64,000 bases of DNA from Streptomyces sp. CC228A (GCF_021390935.1 NZ_JAJPUI010000001.1:310001-374000), one strand, 5' to 3'. Positions 47,319 through 56,363 are shown, counted from the stretch's first letter. Numbers and translations are program-made. The notes: a model not told the origin generated them from the sequence alone.

Positions 47319-48023
47319 ATGACAGCCCACATCGAAGAGCGCTGGGAGCCCGTCCACGGCGCCCCCTACCGTCCGGTCCCCTACCGCCCGGAGCGGATGG
47401 AGCCCGCCGAGTCCCTCGCGCGCTCGGCGGAGCTGCGCGACCGGATGCGGCAGCGGCGCACGGTCCGCCGGTTCTCGTCGGACCCCGTGCCGGAGCAGGT
47501 CGTACGGGACGCCATCGCCTGCGCGGCCACGGCTCCGTCCGGTGCCCACCAGCAGCCCTGGACCTTCGTCCTGGTCCGCGACCAGGAGATCCGCGGGCGC
47601 ATCCGCGAGGCGGCCGAGCGTGAGGAGCGGATCTCCTACGACGGCAGACTCGGCGAGGAGTGGCTGGCCGCCCTGCGTCCGCTGGGCACGGACGCGGTGA
47701 AGACGCACCTCACGGACGCCCCGGCGCTGATCGTGGTGTTCCAGCAGCGGTACTGGCTGGCTGAGGACGGCGAGCGGCGGAAGCACTACTACGTGGACGA
47801 GTCCGTGGGCATCGCGGTCGGCATGCTGCTGACCGCCCTGCACCTGTCGGGCCTGGCCGCACTGGTCCACACGCCGAGCCCGATGCGCTTCCTCTCCGAG
47901 GTGCTGCGGCGGCCCGAGAACGAGAAGGCGTTCGCGGTGATCCCGGTGGGTTACCCGGCGGAGGACTGCCAGGTGCCGGACCTGAAACGGAAGTCGCTGG
48001 ACCAGGTGATGGTGGAGGTCTGA
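47319..48023 (+). CDS. Nitroreductase-family flavoprotein
   Basis: 234 residues. MRQRRTVRRFSSDPVPEQVV (FMN-binding opening), CAATAPSGAHQQPWTFVLVR and the dimer/FMN region YYVDESVGIAVGMLLTALHL resemble the iodotyrosine-dehalogenase/BluB branch. Reduces or dehalogenates aromatic substrates; the exact one is unknown. ATG 47319 is the most likely start. Confidence 0.85.
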   Translation: MTAHIEERWEPVHGAPYRPVPYRPERMEPAESLARSAELRDRMRQRRTVRRFSSDPVPEQVVRDAIACAATAPSGAHQQPWTFVLVRDQEIRGRIREAAEREERISYDGRLGEEWLAALRPLGTDAVKTHLTDAPALIVVFQQRYWLAEDGERRKHYYVDESVGIAVGMLLTALHLSGLAALVHTPSPMRFLSEVLRRPENEKAFAVIPVGYPAEDCQVPDLKRKSLDQVMVEV

Positions 48024-48116
48024 CGGAGCCCCCGGCGGCCCCGACCCTCCCCGCGGGGAACGGCCCCGCCCGGCCTGCGGCTCCGGCGTGTCCGCGACTC
48101 GGCGCGGACTGCGGCC

Positions 48117-48267
48117 TCAGCTCGTCTGCGGCTTCAGCTCGTTGCGGCCGGGACTCGGTGCCTCACGGCGGGCGTGCTTCCGCAGTGCCGAGCGAACGCC
48201 GCCGCCGTGCGCCTTGCGTATCAGTCGCACGGTCGCGGCAGTCGCTCCCGGTAGCACCGCCGCGGCC
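48117..48267 (-). CDS. Possible small basic protein
   Basis: A reverse frame starting at a GTG near 48267 encodes about 50 residues: VLPGATAATVRLIRKAHGGG, VRSALRKHARREAPSPGRNE, then LKPQTS and stop. The composition (Lys, Asn, Thr, amphipathic helix) is unlike shadow frames here, but there is no homologue I recognise and the start is uncertain. It could also be the tail of a lost gene. Confidence 0.35.
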
Positions 48268-48303
48268 GCGCCGCGGCGCCTGCGCCGGTCACCCCCGCGC
48301 GGA

Positions 48304-48558
48304 TCAGCCGGCCTTCCGCTGGGCGCGGGCCGCGCGCCGGCGCAGGGTGCGGCGTTCGGCCTCGTCGGCGCCGCCCCAGATCCCGTGGTCCTGCCCGGTG
48401 TCCAGGGCCCAGCGCAGGCACTCGCTGCGGACGGGGCAGCGGTGGCAGATCCGCTTGGCCTCCTCCGCCTGCATCAGGGCGGGAACCCCCGTGCCCAGGG
48501 GGAAGAACAGGTCCGGGTCCTCCTCACGGCACACGGCCGCCAGTCGCCAGTCCTCCAC
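48304..48558 (-). CDS. WhiB-family iron-sulfur regulator
   Basis: 84 residues. Four Cys ligands in AAVCREEDPDLF and RICHRCPVRSECLRWALDTG, followed by the WhiB turn GIWGGADEAERR. Start GTG 48558 was chosen because GAGGAGG lies seven bases upstream; the longer frame to 48573 would start before the ribosome site. These proteins bind a 4Fe-4S cluster and sigma factors. Which Wbl class is uncertain. Confidence 0.92.
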   Translation of the reverse strand: MEDWRLAAVCREEDPDLFFPLGTGVPALMQAEEAKRICHRCPVRSECLRWALDTGQDHGIWGGADEAERRTLRRRAARAQRKAG

Positions 48559-48772
48559 GGTGGACCTCCTCACTCGTCAGTCGGTGTACGGCTTCAGGAC
48601 AGGACCGCACTGTGTGCGCCTGACCGTCTCCACCGCATTGAAACGGCCCCGTTCACGCTTCGGACGGGATCGGGCGAAATCGCCCCGCCGGCACCGTCCG
48701 TGCGCTACGGGCGGTGTCTGGGGGCGGTGGAGCGGCACCGCCGGGACCACCGAACGCGCCGCGGCGATCGGC

Positions 48773-48812
48773 GACTCGACGACTCGACGACTCGACGACT
48801 CGACGACTCGAC
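48773..48812. repeat. 8-bp tandem repeat, five exact copies
   Basis: GACTCGAC repeated at 48773, 48781, 48789, 48797 and 48805, in the roughly 365-bp gap between WhiB and the GlsB-type gene. Copy number of such octamers changes easily by slippage, and it could affect spacing in the promoter region. Otherwise the gap (48559-48924) holds no gene I can support. Confidence 0.9.
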
Positions 48813-48924
48813 GACGTGCGGGAGACGCCTCCGACACGCGGGAGGTTTCGAATCGGCGGGAGCGCGCAGGCGTTGAGAAACCCCGATTGTCCAGTTTGCC
48901 GCACAACGGTGAAGGAGAAATCTC

Positions 48925-49203
48925 ATGGGCGTCATCGCGTGGATCCTCATCGGTCTTCTCGCCGGGCTGATCGCCAAGTCCCTCATGCCGGGTCGCGACC
49001 CGGGCGGCGTCATCCTCACGATGCTCCTCGGTATCGCCGGCGGTCTGCTCGGCGGCTGGCTCGGCAAGGTGCTCTTCGGCGTCGACTCCATCGACGGGTT
49101 CTTCGACCTGTCGACCTGGGTGGCCGCCATCGCGGGTTCGGTGATCCTGCTCGCGCTCTACCGGCTGTTCAGCGGCCGCACCTCCGCCGGCCGGCACGGC
49201 TGA
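48925..49203 (+). CDS. GlsB/YeaQ/YmgE-family membrane protein
   Basis: 92 residues, three helices. GVIAWILIGLLAGLIAKSLM and the Gly-rich GIAGGLLGGWLGK are the family signature (transglycosylase-associated protein family), linked to general stress. AAGGAGAAATCTC precedes the ATG. Sits just before the gas-vesicle genes but is separated by 197 bp. Confidence 0.9.
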   Translation: MGVIAWILIGLLAGLIAKSLMPGRDPGGVILTMLLGIAGGLLGGWLGKVLFGVDSIDGFFDLSTWVAAIAGSVILLALYRLFSGRTSAGRHG

Positions 49204-49400
49204 AGCGCCCGCCGACGGCCGCCGACCGCCTGCTGCGCACCGCTGCGGCGCCCGGTCCGCTCACCCCAGTGACCGGTACGCCTCCCCTGACGGACCGTAC
49301 GCACGACCGCCGCCCACGGGTGGGCCCCGGGCGCGCCCCGGGGCCCGGCCCGTACGGCGACCGGTACGCGTACGCACGAGACGGCAACCCGGAGCCGACC

Positions 49401-49664
49401 ATGACGAACACCTCGGACATCCTGCGCCTGGCCTGCGAGGAGCTCACCCGGCTCACCGGGTGCCCCGCCGAGACCGTCTCCTCGTTCGAACGCGCGGACG
49501 GCAGATGGCGGTTGACCGTGGAGGTCCTGGAGCTTCCCCGGGTCCCCGACACCGTCAGCCTCCTCGCCACGTACGACGTGGAGATCGACGGCGAAGGACA
49601 GCTCACGTCCTACCGGCGCATCCGGCGCTACGAACGCGGACGGGCGGACGAACACGTCCGCTGA
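49401..49664 (+). CDS. gvpO: Gas-vesicle protein GvpO
   Basis: 87 residues. The GvpO pattern is clear (ELTRLTGCPAETVSSFERAD, LATYDVEIDGEGQLTSYRRI, RRYERGR). It is thought to help assembly. First gene of gvpOAFGJLSK; 23 bp to gvpA. Confidence 0.9.
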   Translation: MTNTSDILRLACEELTRLTGCPAETVSSFERADGRWRLTVEVLELPRVPDTVSLLATYDVEIDGEGQLTSYRRIRRYERGRADEHVR

Positions 49665-49687
49665 CCACTCCCAGGAGGGATACGCAC

Positions 49688-50095
49688 ATGACCGTCGCCA
49701 CACGCACTGGTCCCGCCGGCGCCGTCGGCACCGGCGGGTCCGGCGGCACGAGCGGGCTCTACGACGTCCTCGAACTGGTCCTGGACCGGGGGCTCGTCAT
49801 CGACGCCTTCGTCCGGGTCTCGCTCGTCGGCATCGAGATCCTCAAGATCGACGTACGCGTGGTCGTCGCCAGCGTCGACACCTACCTCCGGTTCGCGGAG
49901 GCATGCAACCGCCTCGACCTGGAGGCCGGCCCCCGCAAGGACCCGGGTCTGCCCGAACTGGTCGACGACATCACGGAGTCCGGGGCCCAGAGCAAGGCCA
50001 AGGGCGCGCTGCAGGGGGCGGCGCAGTCCCTGTCCGAGAGCCTGGGCGGCAGCCGGTCGTCGTCGTCGCGGCGCAAGGAGGAGGAGAAGAAGTGA
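49688..50095 (+). CDS. gvpA: Gas-vesicle structural protein GvpA
   Basis: 135 residues, longer than usual because of a Gly/Ser leader and a Ser/Lys/Glu-rich tail. The core LYDVLELVLDRGLVIDAFVR and IDVRVVVASVDTYLRFAEAC matches GvpA, the shell rib protein. GGAGGG precedes the ATG; the stop overlaps the gvpF start. Confidence 0.92.
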   Translation: MTVATRTGPAGAVGTGGSGGTSGLYDVLELVLDRGLVIDAFVRVSLVGIEILKIDVRVVVASVDTYLRFAEACNRLDLEAGPRKDPGLPELVDDITESGAQSKAKGALQGAAQSLSESLGGSRSSSSRRKEEEKK

Positions 50096-50808
50096 CCACG
50101 TACGTCTACGGGATCGCCCGGGGCACCCACCCGGGGCTTCCGGAGCGGGCGGACGGCATCGGGGACCCGCCGCGTCCCGTGCGCGTCCTCGACGGGGGCG
50201 CCCTCGCCGCGCTGGTCAGCGACGCCCCGGAGGACCTGCGGCCCAAGCGGCGCGACCTGCTCGCGCACCAGGGCGTCCTCGCCGGTGCGGCGTCCGGGGG
50301 GACCGTGCTGCCGATGCGGTTCGGTTGCGTCGCGGAGGACGACGAGGCGGTCATCGCCGCCCTGCGCGACCGCGAGGAACACCATCTGGAGCGGCTCCGC
50401 GCCCTGGACGGCAAGGCGGAGTTCAACGTGAAGGCGGCGCACGACGAGGATGCGGTGCTGCACCAGGTCCTCGCCGAGGACGCGGACCTGCGGGAGCTCG
50501 GACGGCGCAACCAGGAGGCGGGCGGCGGCACCTACGAGGAACGGCTGGCGCTCGGCGAACGCGTCACGGCCGCCGTGCAGCAGCGCGCCGAGCGCGACGC
50601 GGTGCTGGTGCGCGAGGCGCTGGAGACGGCTGCCGTCGGGTGCCGCCCCGGCCCCGAGGGTACGGGCGGCCTCGCGAACCTCTCCTTCCTCGTGGACCGC
50701 GCGGGCGCCGAGGCCTTCACAGCCGCCACGGAGTCGTTCCGCGAGCAGCACCGGCACGTCGTCCTGCGGGTGACCGGCCCGCTGCCGCCGTACAGCTTCG
50801 TGGACTGA
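50092..50808 (+). CDS. gvpF: Gas-vesicle protein GvpF/GvpL family (first copy)
   Basis: 238 residues. TYVYGIARGTHPG opening, VLPMRFGCVAEDDEAVIAAL and the closing TGPLPPYSFVD are family hallmarks. GvpF contacts the nucleating GvpA. Coupled to gvpA by GTGA. Confidence 0.92.
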   Translation: MTTYVYGIARGTHPGLPERADGIGDPPRPVRVLDGGALAALVSDAPEDLRPKRRDLLAHQGVLAGAASGGTVLPMRFGCVAEDDEAVIAALRDREEHHLERLRALDGKAEFNVKAAHDEDAVLHQVLAEDADLRELGRRNQEAGGGTYEERLALGERVTAAVQQRAERDAVLVREALETAAVGCRPGPEGTGGLANLSFLVDRAGAEAFTAATESFREQHRHVVLRVTGPLPPYSFVD

Positions 50809-50883
50809 GCGGACGAGCCCGGCGGCGCCCCCGCGGCGCGGCGATGCGGCCGCCGCGGGAACGGCAGCAGCCGCCGTGCGACG

Positions 50884-50953
50884 GAGCGGCGGTCGGAGAC
50901 GGAGACACAGAGGAAGCCGCGGCGGGCAGAGCGGCGGTCGGAGACGGAGACAC
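50884..50953. repeat. 25-bp direct repeat between gvpF and gvpG
   Basis: A 25-bp sequence beginning GAGCGGCGGTCGGAGACGGA occurs at 50884-50908 and again exactly at 50929-50953, 45 bp apart, just before the gvpG ribosome site. Could be a duplication or paired regulatory element. Confidence 0.85.
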
Positions 50954-50967
50954 GGAAGGAGCAGCGG

Positions 50968-51204
50968 ATGGGACTGCTGGGAGAACTGCTGCTGCTGCCC
51001 GCCGCGCCGCTGCGCGGCACCGCCTGGGTGCTGCGGCAGGTGGCCGCCGAGGCGGAGCGGCAGTACTACGACCCGGCGGTCGTGCACCGCGAACTCGGCG
51101 CCCTCGCCGCCCGGCTGGAGGCCGGCGAGATCGACGAGGCGGAGTTCGACCGCCGGGAGGACGAACTGCTCGCACGACTGGAGAAGGGCGGTCGGCAGCT
51201 GTGA
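50968..51204 (+). CDS. gvpG: Gas-vesicle protein GvpG
   Basis: 78 residues. GLLGELLLLPAAPLRGTAWV and the coiled-coil YDPAVVHRELGALAARLEAG match GvpG. AAGGAGCAGCGG precedes the ATG; the stop overlaps the next start. Confidence 0.92.
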   Translation: MGLLGELLLLPAAPLRGTAWVLRQVAAEAERQYYDPAVVHRELGALAARLEAGEIDEAEFDRREDELLARLEKGGRQL

Positions 51205-51515
51205 CGACTCCCGGACGGCTCCCCTACCCGTACGCCCACGAACGCGGTGGGACGGACCTCGCCGACATCCTCGAACGCGCCCTCGACAAGGGCGTGGTCA
51301 TCGCGGGCGACATCAAGATCAACCTGCTCGACATCGAACTGCTGACGATCCGGCTACGCCTCGTCGTCGCCTCCGTGGACCGCGCGAAGGAGATGGGGAT
51401 CGACTGGTGGGAGAGCGACCCCTCGCTCTCCTCGCACGCCCGCAGGGGCGAACTGGCCCGGGAGAACGAGGAGCTGCGACGCCGGCTCGCCGAACTGGAG
51501 GAGCGCACCGTATGA
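51201..51515 (+). CDS. gvpJ: GvpA-family minor protein GvpJ
   Basis: 104 residues. The GvpA-like core LADILERALDKGVVIAGDIK and LTIRLRLVVASVDRAKEMGI is followed by a charged coiled-coil tail (ENEELRRRLAELEERTV), as in GvpJ. Overlaps gvpG and gvpL by four bases each. Confidence 0.88.
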   Translation: MTTPGRLPYPYAHERGGTDLADILERALDKGVVIAGDIKINLLDIELLTIRLRLVVASVDRAKEMGIDWWESDPSLSSHARRGELARENEELRRRLAELEERTV

Positions 51516-52434
51516 CCACCGCCCCCGAAGCGTCCCTGCGGTACGTGTACGCCGTGTGCCGCCCCTTCGACGGGCTCCTGCCCGAGGGGGCCCACGGGAT
51601 CACCGGCGAGCCGCCCCGCCTGGTCCACCACGGCGGACTGGCCGCCGTGGTGGACGCCGTGCCCGCCGAGGACTTCGGCGAAGCCCCCCTGCGCGACCTG
51701 CTGGGCGACCTGGACCGGCTGGCCGCGCTCGCCCGCTCCCACGAGGCCGTGATGGCCGCCCTCACCACCGTCACCTCGCCCCTGCCGCTGCGGCTCGCCA
51801 CGGTGTGCCGGGACGACAGCGGGGTGCGCCGGCTGCTGGAGCAGGGCCATGACCGGTTCGTCAGCGCCCTGGAACGGCTCGACGGCCGGGTCGAGTGGGG
51901 TGTGAAGGCCTACGTGCCGCAGGACCCGCCGGCCGCCCGGTGCCCGGCGGTCGCCCCGCACCGCGGACGGCGGCCCCGGCCGGGCAGGGGCCCGAGCCGG
52001 CGCCCCGTGCGGAGGAACCGGCATCGCGGGGAGCGGCCTCCGCGGGAGCGGCCTCCGAGGCGGCGACCTTCGCGGAGGCGGGGGCGCCGGGCGCGGAGGG
52101 TGGTGGACGGGCGTTCCTGCGGCGGCGGTTGCGGGAGCGGCGAGGGCGCGAGGAGGGCCTGCGGCGTGCCGAGGAGACGTGCCGCCGACTGCATGACGTC
52201 TTCTCCGCGTACGCCGAGGAGAGCGCCGTCCACCCGCCGCAGGACCCGCGCCTGTCCGGTGTCACCGGGGAGGCGAACGTCCTGAACGCCGCCTACCTCG
52301 TCGCCCGGGAGCACTGCGAGGGCTTCCTCGCCCTCGTGGACCGGGCGCGGGCCGAGCACGGCGGCGTCCGCGTGGAGGTGACCGGCCCCTGGGCGCCGTA
52401 CTCCTTCGCCGGGACCACGGAGGACGCCGCATGA
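51512..52434 (+). CDS. gvpL: Gas-vesicle protein GvpL, one apparent frameshift
   Basis: About 307 residues after correction, longer than gvpF because of an Ala/Glu-rich insert. The first half (RYVYAVCRPFDGLLPEGAHG, LPLRLATVCRDDSGVRRLLE) is in the frame of the ATG at 51512; the second (HDVFSAYAEESAVHPPQDPR, VTGPWAPYSFAG) is one frame over. A missing C near 51925-51927 restores PQDPAGRPVPGG. Second GvpF/L paralogue of the cluster. Confidence 0.88.
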
Positions 52435-52646
52435 CCGGCCGCACCGCCGATCCCGTCGACAGCGCCCTGGGCCGGCGCAGGATCGCCCTCGTCGACCTGC
52501 TGGACCGGCTCCTCGCGGGAGGGGTCGTCCTGACCGGGGAACTCACCCTCGCCATCGCCGACGTCGACCTCGTCCGCGTGGACCTGAGGGCGCTGATCAG
52601 CTCGGTGAGCACCAGGGTCCCCGCCCCGTGGGGGCCGCCGGCATGA
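52431..52646 (+). CDS. gvpS: GvpA-family minor protein GvpS
   Basis: 71 residues. IALVDLLDRLLAGGVVLTGE and VDLVRVDLRALISSVSTRVP are GvpA-like but short. Overlaps gvpL and gvpK ends by four bases. Confidence 0.87.
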   Translation: MTGRTADPVDSALGRRRIALVDLLDRLLAGGVVLTGELTLAIADVDLVRVDLRALISSVSTRVPAPWGPPA

Positions 52647-52918
52647 CCGCACCGCGCCGCCGTCTCGACATGGACCCGGACACCGTCGAGCAAGACCTTG
52701 CCCGGCTCGTGCTCACCGTCGTCGAGCTGCTGCGCCGGCTGATGGAGGGTCAGGCGCTGCGCCGCGTGGAGAGCGGGGACCTCACGGAGGAGCAGGAGGA
52801 GCGGATCGGCCTGACGCTCATGCTGCTGGAGGACCGGATGGAGGTGCTGCGCTCGCGGTTCGGGCTGGAGCCCGAGGACCTCAACATCGACCTGGGACCG
52901 CTCGGACCGCTCCTCTGA
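52643..52918 (+). CDS. gvpK: Gas-vesicle protein GvpK
   Basis: 91 residues. VEQDLARLVLTVVELLRRLM, EGQALRRVESGDLTEEQEER and LEPEDLNIDLGPLGPLL are GvpK signatures. Last gene of the cluster. Confidence 0.92.
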   Translation: MTAPRRRLDMDPDTVEQDLARLVLTVVELLRRLMEGQALRRVESGDLTEEQEERIGLTLMLLEDRMEVLRSRFGLEPEDLNIDLGPLGPLL

Positions 52919-53486
52919 CCCGCCGCCTTCGGCAGCCACCGGGGTCGAGATGCCCTGCCCCCGCGCCACTGACACCGGCGGCCACTGACGCCCCACACAC
53001 TGGCCCCCCACACTGGCACCCCCCACGCGGATGCCGGCGGCCCCCTGACACCGGCATCCACCTGCATCGGCAGCCGCTTGAGGCCGTCATCCGCTCCCGT
53101 CGGGAGCCACCGGGGGTGTCGCCGAGGTGTCACTGAGGTCCTCACGCAGCGAGGTCGGCGTCCAGCGAGCCCCGGCCCTCCGGGGTCGGTGCTCCAGGGC
53201 CGGACGTCACCGGGCCGGGACCCCACCGGCGGACTCCGCTGGGCCGGACCTCACCGCAGCGGATTCCGTTGGCCGGTGCGGATTCCTTCGGCCGGTGCGG
53301 ATTCCGTTGGGGCGGACGCCTCCCCGTTCGGAGCCTGCGGTCGCGGCAGATCCGTGCGGGTCCCGTGACCGGCGCGCGCCGATGGGCGGTCCTGCGAACC
53401 GGCTCCGCTCGCAGCGGCGCCCCCTGCACCGGAGCGGGGGGGAGCACCGGTTCAGGGGGCGCCGGTCGGGCCGGACCGCCGAGGCG
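52919..53486. other. Gene-free spacer with CCACTGAC- and GGATTCC-type repeats
   Basis: No coding frame is convincing. GGCCGGTGCGGATTCC occurs at 53271-53286 and 53290-53305, and diverged copies of CCACTGACACCGG and CACTGGC lie at 52965-53060. It separates gvpK from the converging DUF5133 gene. Confidence 0.55.
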
Positions 53487-53714
53487 TCAGGAGACCAGAA
53501 GCGAGTCGTCCTCCGGCCGTGCCCCGGGCAGCCGGTGCCGGGCGGCCACGAGCGCCGCGTCCACGTCCCGCGTGCCTGTGGAGACGCACAGCGTGTAGGC
53601 GACGTCGGCCAGCCGCTGCCGCACCCTTGGGCCGCCGTTCTCCGCGTCGAGCGCGCGGAGCGCCTCGTACTCGTCGATCAGCTTGGCCAGTACCGCCGGA
53701 TGTGCCATCAGCAC
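53487..53714 (-). CDS. DUF5133 protein
   Basis: 75 residues. HPAVLAKLIDEYEALRALDA and VAYTLCVSTGTRDVDAALVA are the streptomycete DUF5133 pattern; the family is small and cytoplasmic with unknown role, often near stress genes. The GTG at 53714 lies behind GGAAGGAGAG. A SigB-like element sits upstream. Confidence 0.85.
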   Translation of the reverse strand: MLMAHPAVLAKLIDEYEALRALDAENGGPRVRQRLADVAYTLCVSTGTRDVDAALVAARHRLPGARPEDDSLLVS

Positions 53715-53757
53715 AGGCTCTCTCCTTCCACCGAACCGAGGGGTCGTACGCCGTGCT

Positions 53758-53783
53758 CCGCTACCCGGCTTCCGCCCCGGCAC
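53758..53783 (-). promoter_or_regulatory. SigB-like promoter candidate for DUF5133
   Basis: On the coding strand GTGT, 15 bases, then GGGTAG approximates the streptomycete SigB consensus GNNT-N14-16-GGGTAC/T. The last base is imperfect, so this is tentative. Confidence 0.35.
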
Positions 53784-54042
53784 ACCAGCCCCACGCGATC
53801 CTGCGCGGCCGCGGTCCGCCCGGGGCCGGCGGAGCCCGCGCGCCCTCGCCGTGAAGGGAGCGGCGGCACCGCCTCGGGGCGGCTCCGAACGCCGGCGTTT
53901 CGCCCCATCGGGCCAGCGGGGCCGGTCCCGGATGGCGCAGTCCGGCGAACTGCGCACTAGTTGGATGCAGGTGCCCTGATGGGCACGGCACGAGTCCCCA
54001 TGGTGGACGCCTACGGGATGTTCCACGATCGGAGCCAGAGAC
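53784..54042. other. Promoter gap upstream of 54043
   Basis: About 260 bp with no gene. GTGCCC at 53971-53976 and GGGCAC at 53981-53986 form a small hairpin or operator. Confidence 0.4.
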
Positions 54043-55591
54043 ATGACCCCGGACCCTTTCACCCATCCCGCGACCGACGACATAGAACGGACCGCAGGGG
54101 CCTCCCTGACGGTGGATCCCGGGCCCGCAGTCCCCTCGCATCCGGCTCCCCACGCGCCCCGCCCCCAGGAGGCACCGCCCGTGGCCGCGGCCCCCGCCGG
54201 TCCCGCACGTCCCGACGCGCCCCCGCGGCCCGCGGCGGACGGGAGCGGGATCGCGCGGAAGCAGGAGGCCCCACTTCCCCCGCGTACGGCACCGCACACG
54301 CCCTCCACCGCGCCGGACCCGGCCGGCGCCGCACACCACGACGCCTCTCCGGCCCACGTCAGGGCCGCACACCGCGACGCCGCCGCCCCGCCCCAGGTCA
54401 GGGCCGCACACCCCGATGCCGCCCCGGCCCCCACCAGGGCCGCGCAGCCCGGCACCGCCCCGGCCCCGGTCGGCGCCGCACACCACGGCACCGCCCCGCG
54501 CACCCCGACACCACGCCGCGGCCCCCGGCCGAGCAGTTGGCTCCCGTCAGGGAGCACCGGCCCGAGGCCGTTTCCGGACCCGCGGAGCGGCAGCTCGCCG
54601 AGCCCCGGCGGCCGCGGGCGGGCACGGAACCGGCCGCTCAGCCGACGCCGAGGGCGCGACCCGCGCCGACGGCACGTCCGGCACCGGCGGAGGCGCGTCG
54701 GACGCCGGCGACGAGGCGATCCACACCCTGCTGTGGACGGCGGCCACCGAACGCCCCGTGCAGGAGGTCGCCGTGCTGGTCGCCCGGCTCAACGAGACGG
54801 GACAGGTGTCCAGGCCCGCTGACGAGGCGCTGCGCGCCGCCGCCGTCTCCCGGCCTCTCGACGAGGTACGGCAGTTGGTCTCCCTGCTCACCGAGTCGGG
54901 TTACGACCTGCGCCAGGCGGAGACGACGCTGCGTGCCGCGGCCGTGGGCAGGCCCATCGAGGACGTCGTGGCGCTGGTGAACATCATCGGCACCGACGCA
55001 AGCCACTGGCGCTGCACCGGCGGTGGCGAGCAGGAGCGTACGGGCGGGCAGGAGCAGAAGGAGCGGGCGCAGCCCGAGCAGGCCGCCGTGCCGGTCCTCT
55101 CGGGCTCCGGGAAGCCCCGGCGCGGGCTCACCCGGTGGATGAGACCGCCGCAGGACGGTGCCCCGGGTGAGGGCAACGGCAGTCCGAGCGCCTCCTCGGC
55201 GCTGCGGTCGATGGTGCGGTGGCCCGCGGCGGTCGCGCTGGCGGCCTGCGGCCTCGTCCATCTGCCCGCGGAGGTCGCAGGGCTGCGTTCGGAGGGGTCC
55301 TCCGTGACGTCGGCCTTCCTGCTGACCGTGCTGTGCCTGGCGTGCGCCGCCTGGCTCGTGGGGCGGAACACCTTCATGGCGTGGACCGCGGCCGCGGCGG
55401 TCGGCACCGGTGTGCTGGTCCTCCACGTGCTGGCGGGGTTCCGCCCCGTCGCCCTGCTCGACGGCAGTCTCAGCGCGGCGTCCGCGTGGGCCACGGGGCT
55501 GGCGCTGCTGAGCGGGGTGGTCGTGGTCGGCCTCGCCGGCTCGGTACTGATGCGCGGCGTCAGGGAGGCCGGAGTCACGGGCGCCACCTGA
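54043..55591 (+). CDS. Large membrane protein with Pro/Ala-rich N-terminus, two apparent frameshifts
   Basis: About 516 residues after two corrections. Residues 1-190 are low-complexity Ala/Pro/His (RAAHRDAAAPPQVRAAHPDA), then three similar helical segments of about 35 residues (VAVLVARLNETGQVSRPADE, VRQLVSLLTESGYDLRQAET, VVALVNIIGTD), then four C-terminal helices (PAAVALAACGLVHLPAEVAG ... GVVVVGLAGSVLMRG). One C is missing at 54494-54497 and one base at about 54600-54640. Function unknown; the helical repeats suggest protein contacts at the membrane. Confidence 0.72.
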
Positions 55592-55652
55592 TCGGCACCG
55601 GCCGCTCGGCCGGCAGGCCGGTTGCGGCCAGTCCGCCGCTGCGGCACACCGC

Positions 55653-55695
55653 GTGCGGGAAGCGGTCGCCTCTCCGGAGCGGCCGCTTCCCGCAC
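55653..55695. terminator. Long hairpin terminator
   Basis: GTGCGGGAAGCGG (55653-55665) pairs perfectly with CCGCTTCCCGCAC (55683-55695) across 17 nt. Confidence 0.75.
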
Positions 55696-55807
55696 GTCGC
55701 ACGGACCGTGCAATGCCGTACCTCGGCGCGTGTTTTCGCAGGTGCGGGTCGCCGGAGCGGACGAGGGCGTGCGCGGTGGTGACCGTGCCGCCTGACGAAA
55801 ACGACAT

Positions 55808-55831
55808 GCATAACGCGCCGCAGCCGGGTAC
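55808..55831 (+). promoter_or_regulatory. SigB-type promoter of the SRPBCC gene
   Basis: GCAT, 14 bases, then GGGTAC: an exact fit to the SigB consensus GNNT-N14-16-GGGTAC, 71 bp upstream of the next ATG. Suggests stress or osmotic induction. Confidence 0.6.
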
Positions 55832-55901
55832 CCGGAGCGAGGTGGAATGCGCGGCGTGACGCCGCGCTGCCGCAACCGAGCGAGAAGTCGAGGAGTCACT
55901 G

Positions 55902-56363
55902 ATGAGCACGGCCAAGGAAGCCATCGAGGTCGAGGTCCCCCTCCATACCGCCTACAACCAGTGGACTCAGTTCGAGGAGTTCCCCCAGTTCATGGAAGGC
56001 GTCGAGGAGGTCGTCCAGCTGGACGACCGCCACAACCACTGGACCACGAAGATCGGCGGTGTGCGGCGCGAGTTCGACACCGAGATCGTCGACCAGCTTC
56101 CGGACGAGCGGATCACCTGGCGGACGGTCGGCGGCGACACCCGCCAGAAGGGCACGGTCAGCTTCCACCGCGTGGACGACACGCACACCCGCGTGGAACT
56201 GGTCATGGACGTCGAGGCGAGCGGCGTCGCGGAGAAGGCGGCGAGCCTGACGGGCACGATCGACCGCCGTGTGAAGGGTGACATGCGCCGCTTCAAGGAG
56301 TACATCGAGAACCGGGGCGCCGCGTCGGGGTCCTGGCGTGGCCGGATCAAGCCCGGCGACTGA
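55902..56363 (+). CDS. SRPBCC / polyketide-cyclase-dehydrase-fold protein
   Basis: 153 residues. EVEVPLHTAYNQWTQFEEFP, ITWRTVGGDTRQKGTVSFHR and RRFKEYIENRG are typical of the START-like COG5637 group, a ligand-binding helix-grip fold. Role unknown; a SigB-like promoter points to a stress function. Confidence 0.85.
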   Translation: MSTAKEAIEVEVPLHTAYNQWTQFEEFPQFMEGVEEVVQLDDRHNHWTTKIGGVRREFDTEIVDQLPDERITWRTVGGDTRQKGTVSFHRVDDTHTRVELVMDVEASGVAEKAASLTGTIDRRVKGDMRRFKEYIENRGAASGSWRGRIKPGD

